Shown: piece after piece, positions 22,589-25,830 of the stretch
How the letters are laid out: every line of letters begins with the position of its first letter
How positions within the stretch are numbered: position 1 is the first letter of the stretch
Assembly (NCBI GenBank): GCA_943912835.1
Contig: CALTVJ010000019.1
Location: 1 to 25,830, forward strand
From: an uncultured Porphyromonas sp.
GTDB taxonomy: Bacteria > Bacteroidota > Bacteroidia > Bacteroidales > Porphyromonadaceae
DNA length: 25,830 bases
Direction: 5' to 3'
Made by a program: the position numbers and the translations under genes
Notes under the pieces: generated by a model
Told to the model about the DNA's origin: nothing
Databases searched by the model: none
The model's input: only the letters and a program-made list of their open reading frames with translations

Positions 22589-25500
22589 ATGAGTTTATAT
22601 CAAACAGCTGTCAAGAAGCCTATTACTACAGCCTTATGCTTTGTAGCTATAGCCATTATCGGTCTCTTTGCGCTCAGCCGCCTACCCGTAGAGTTAATGC
22701 CAGAGACCGATACGACCAACATCATGGTTATCACCTCATATCCAGGTGCTAGCGCAGAAGATATTGAGAGTAATGTCAGTAAACTTCTCGAGAATAGTCT
22801 AAACAGTGTCCCCAACTTGAAACACATTCTGAGTAAAAGCAGTGAGAACAGCTCTGTAATTACACTAGAATTTCAAGCCGGCACCCCCACAGACGAAGCA
22901 ACCAATGATACCAGAGACAAAATAGATGCAGTTCGCTCTAGCCTTCCCAAAGGAGCGAACCAACCTATTATATTTAAGTTTGGTGCGGCGGATATCCCCA
23001 TAGCTATACTTAGTGTAGCAAGCAAAGAAAGCAGTGATGCTCTAGAGAAAATCTTAGAGAACCAAATCGTTAATCCTTTGGCTAGACTTGATGGAGTTGG
23101 TTCGGTATCGGTTTCTGGAGCTGCAGAACGTGTCATACAGGTTTACTGTGATCCTTATAAGCTGGAGGCCTATGGACTCACCCTATCTCGCATATCACAG
23201 ATCATATCTAGCGAAAACCTCAATATCCCAGCAGGGCAAATAGATCTAGGGAACCAAACGAATACGATACGCATCAAAGGAGAATTTCAAGATCCTCTAG
23301 AGATGGAAAGTATCGTTGTAAGCAGCTTCAATGGTGCTAATGTTTACCTACGAGATGTTGCAACGATTAAGGATAGTCAAGCCGAACGACAACAAGAGAG
23401 CTACACTAATGGAGAAAGAGGTGCCATAATTGTCATTAATAAGCAAAGCGATGGTAATGCTGTCGATGTAGCTAGACAAATTAGAGAAGAGCTACCCAAA
23501 CTACAAAACAACCTACCTAAAGACATTAAAATCTCTTACCTGATAGATACCTCAACCTTTATCAGCAATACAATCGGTAGCCTTAAAGAGACCATACTCA
23601 TCACCTTCATTATCGTGATGATCGTTGTCTATGTATTCTTGGGACGTAGCTCTGCAACTTTTATCGTAGTCCTTACAATCCCTGTGTCATTGATTGGATC
23701 GCTCATCTACCTTCTTGTATCAGACAACTCACTTAATGTCATTTCTCTATCGTCACTATCTATCGCAATTGGTATGGTGGTTGATGATGCCATTGTTGTT
23801 TTGGAGAATATCACCAAGCATATTGAACGAGGAAGCTATCCCAAGCAAGCTGCCGTACATGCCACAAATGAGGTAGGGATATCTGTTGTTGCATCTACAC
23901 TCACGATGTTAGCTGTATTCTTACCTCTAACCATGATCTCAGGACAGAGTGGTCTGATGTTCCGTCAACTTGGATGGATGATCAGTATAGTGATGATTGT
24001 TTCTACTGTAGCGGCTCTCTCTCTGATCCCGATGCTATCATCTCAGTTATTGAAACGTAATAGTCAACCGAATCCTATTGCCCAAAAGCTGCTTGATCCC
24101 TTCATTCGTGTCTTAGACAAACTCGACGAATCTTATGCTCAACTACTTTCTTGGTGTGTAATACATCGGCGTCAAACTATTTTCTCTGCTCTAGGACTCT
24201 TTGCTTTCAGTATTTTGCTTTTCCCACTTGTCAAAACTGAATTAATGCCTTCTCAAGACATTGGTTTTGTAGTAATTACTACAGAACTTCCTGTCGGAAC
24301 TCGCGTAGACGAAACACGTACTCTAGCCCTAGAAATAGATCAACATCTACACAAAGAAATTAATGAAATAGATGTAACAAGTATTTCTCTTGGAGCATCA
24401 GATGGAACAAATGCATTCGCTACGATCAATGAAAATGGGAACAATATAGCAACCTATCGAGTAAGTCTGAAGGAGAAAACACAACGTAAACGAACACAAG
24501 ACGAAGTCTCAGAAGATATTCGTAGACTTTTATCTAGCTACCCACAACTCAAATCCTACTCTGTAAAAGCTGGTGGTGGAGGACAAAGCTCTAGTGGAGG
24601 TAATAGCGTTCGAGTAGATATATTTGGACATGATTTTGCCCAAACTGATTCTATTTCTAGACAAGCGAAAGAATTATTGTTAGCATATCAAGAGGCTGAT
24701 AAGAATCTAGTTAGTGAGGTGTCAATTAGTCGCAAAGATTTCTCTCCAGAGTTAAACTTTGTTTTCGATCGCAACAAGTTAGCCCAACATGGTTTGACTC
24801 TAGCTTCAGCGTCAAGCTACCTTAGCAATGCTGTTAATGGTAGTGTAACAAGCTATTATAGAGAAGATGGTGACGAGTACAAAATTCGTGTTAGCCTAGC
24901 TCCCAGTCATAGACAAAGCCTAGAGAGTGTAAGTAACATCTTGGTAACTACTCCATCGGGAAGCAACATTCGTCTTTCTGAACTTGGGCATATTGTCGAA
25001 AGTACAAGTCCACCAACAATTGAGAGAAAGGATCGTTCGAGAGTCGTAAGCCTGAATATATCAGGAGCATCTGGTGTTGCCTTGTCTGATGTAGCCAAAG
25101 CAACTGAGAGTATCATGCAAAGTCTAGATATTCCAAGTAACATCAGCTATAAAGTCGGAGGGACTTACGAGTCTCAACAAGAAGTATTTGCCGAGTTATC
25201 TATGCTTCTGGCACTTATCATTATCTTGGTATTTATCGTCATGGCATCTCAATTTGAGAGCCTCCGTTTGCCTTTCGTTATTATGTTTTCTATCCCCTTT
25301 GCCTTCACAGGTGTATTCTTGGGCTTAGTCATCACTCAAATCCCGCTAGGATCGATGGCCTTCGTAGGTCTGATTATGCTTGTCGGAATTGTAGTAAAAA
25401 ATGGTATCGTACTCATAGACTATACATTACTCTGTAGAGAACGTGGTGTGGGAATCCGTAATGCTGTTGTCTTAGCAGGTAAAAGTCGTCTACGCCCTGT

Positions 25501-25735
25501 ATTGATGACAACACTAACAACAGTACTCGGTATGCTACCTATGGCGCTTGGACTTGGTGAAGGTAGTGAGATGTGGCAATCAATGGGTATTAGTGTAGCT
25601 TTTGGTCTTAGTTTATCAACGCTTGTCACTTTGGTACTCATCCCCACATTGTATGCATCTATGGAAGGTCGTGTAATCCTTCGAGAACGTAGAGCCATCT
25701 CACGTAAACTACAAAATAAACAAGCAAAAGTTTAA
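22589..25735 (+). CDS. RND (HAE1-type) efflux transporter
   Basis: 1048-residue proton-driven inner-membrane pump. It has the RND duplicated plan: TM1 at ~12-30, a large periplasmic loop, TM2-6 from ~335, TM7 near 530, a second periplasmic loop, and TM8-12 from ~868. The proton relay is intact: GMVVDDAIVVLENI with D399-D400 in TM4 and GIVVKNGIVLIDY with K937 in TM10. The first periplasmic stretch SYPGASAEDIESNVS and the repeat-wide glycine motifs are typical. A GGGGQSSSGG stretch (~665-674) is a flexible loop in the second periplasmic domain. The C-terminus is short and basic. Last gene of the operon, ended by a strong hairpin. Could export drugs, bile-type amphiphiles or a native metabolite; sequence does not decide. 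Confidence 0.96.
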   Translation: MSLYQTAVKKPITTALCFVAIAIIGLFALSRLPVELMPETDTTNIMVITSYPGASAEDIESNVSKLLENSLNSVPNLKHILSKSSENSSVITLEFQAGTPTDEATNDTRDKIDAVRSSLPKGANQPIIFKFGAADIPIAILSVASKESSDALEKILENQIVNPLARLDGVGSVSVSGAAERVIQVYCDPYKLEAYGLTLSRISQIISSENLNIPAGQIDLGNQTNTIRIKGEFQDPLEMESIVVSSFNGANVYLRDVATIKDSQAERQQESYTNGERGAIIVINKQSDGNAVDVARQIREELPKLQNNLPKDIKISYLIDTSTFISNTIGSLKETILITFIIVMIVVYVFLGRSSATFIVVLTIPVSLIGSLIYLLVSDNSLNVISLSSLSIAIGMVVDDAIVVLENITKHIERGSYPKQAAVHATNEVGISVVASTLTMLAVFLPLTMISGQSGLMFRQLGWMISIVMIVSTVAALSLIPMLSSQLLKRNSQPNPIAQKLLDPFIRVLDKLDESYAQLLSWCVIHRRQTIFSALGLFAFSILLFPLVKTELMPSQDIGFVVITTELPVGTRVDETRTLALEIDQHLHKEINEIDVTSISLGASDGTNAFATINENGNNIATYRVSLKEKTQRKRTQDEVSEDIRRLLSSYPQLKSYSVKAGGGGQSSSGGNSVRVDIFGHDFAQTDSISRQAKELLLAYQEADKNLVSEVSISRKDFSPELNFVFDRNKLAQHGLTLASASSYLSNAVNGSVTSYYREDGDEYKIRVSLAPSHRQSLESVSNILVTTPSGSNIRLSELGHIVESTSPPTIERKDRSRVVSLNISGASGVALSDVAKATESIMQSLDIPSNISYKVGGTYESQQEVFAELSMLLALIIILVFIVMASQFESLRLPFVIMFSIPFAFTGVFLGLVITQIPLGSMAFVGLIMLVGIVVKNGIVLIDYTLLCRERGVGIRNAVVLAGKSRLRPVLMTTLTTVLGMLPMALGLGEGSEMWQSMGISVAFGLSLSTLVTLVLIPTLYASMEGRVILRERRAISRKLQNKQAKV

Positions 25736-25753
25736 CCTTCTCCTCACTTCAAA

Positions 25754-25812
25754 TTTATAAAAGGTAAAAGGGGTGTCGATCGAATATCGACACCCCTTTT
25801 ACCTTTTATAAA
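25754..25812 (+). terminator. Perfect 27-bp-stem bidirectional terminator
   Basis: Arms 25754-25780 and 25786-25812 are exact reverse complements over 27 bp with a 5-base loop (CGAAT). The stem starts 18 bases past the RND stop, has a GC block (GGGGTGTCGAT), and carries T-rich stretches (CCCCTTTT, CTTTT) on both strands, so it can stop transcription from either side. Confidence 0.88.
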
Positions 25813-25830
25813 GCTTTAATAGCTCTTAAT

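Noticed and set aside
22873..23136. Minus-strand frame inside the RND gene
   Set aside because: Antisense shadow of a conserved periplasmic domain of the pump.
20063..25735. Efflux operon as a heavy-metal (CusA-type) exporter
   Set aside because: No methionine-rich metal relay or metal-binding adaptor region is seen; the pump has HAE1-type motifs.
1..25830. CRISPR array, tRNA, rRNA, insertion sequence or phage genes
   Set aside because: No regularly spaced repeats, no transposase or integrase motif, and no tRNA-like cloverleaf was noticed on reading either strand.

Overview
This window comes from a low-GC member of the Bacteroidetes, most likely a Porphyromonas-type Bacteroidales. The signs are a type II glutaminyl cyclase lipoprotein very close to the Porphyromonas enzyme, a stand-alone oxygen-dependent-type protoporphyrinogen oxidase, the DUF4199 plus GT2 pair, a short acidic peptide gene in front of a large surface-type lipoprotein, scarce Shine-Dalgarno sequences, and promoter boxes of the Bacteroidetes form (TTTG, about 20 bases, TAnnTTTG). 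I cannot name the species from sequence alone.

Positions 1-17487 form a dense run of minus-strand housekeeping genes. In transcription order (right to left) they are: hemG; a GH3/beta-lactamase-fold fusion; dCMP deaminase; a CtpA-type protease; 5-formyl-THF cyclo-ligase; a DUF4199 membrane protein; a GT2 glycosyltransferase; ApbE; and a GT4 glycosyltransferase. After a short hairpin-bearing gap come a 95-residue unknown protein, a polytopic membrane protein, formate-THF ligase, glutaminyl cyclase, SufE, a membrane-anchored metallophosphatase and aroA, which runs off the left edge. Most gaps are 0-75 bases and several genes overlap by 4-26 bases. Three enzymes (Fhs, 5-formyl-THF cyclo-ligase, dCMP deaminase) feed one-carbon and thymidylate metabolism. 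Others act in the envelope (GH3 fusion, CtpA, two glycosyltransferases, ApbE, glutaminyl cyclase).

Positions 17583-19817 form a self-contained minus-strand cassette. It has a near-consensus promoter, a leader of about 140 bases, a 47-codon acidic peptide gene, a 609-residue lipoprotein gene and an intrinsic terminator. This is the least understood part of the window.

Positions 19640-20062 are a divergent intergenic region. It carries that promoter, a 12-bp-arm inverted repeat and a candidate promoter for the rightward operon.

Positions 20063-25735 are a complete plus-strand RND efflux operon (TolC-like outer membrane factor, lipoprotein adaptor, RND pump). It ends at a perfect 27-bp-stem terminator and has no regulator gene beside it.

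I saw no tRNA, rRNA, insertion sequence, CRISPR or phage gene. I found no clear novel multi-gene defence or metabolic system. The best candidates for something undescribed are the small-peptide/lipoprotein cassette with its structured leader, and the 95-residue/polytopic membrane protein pair.
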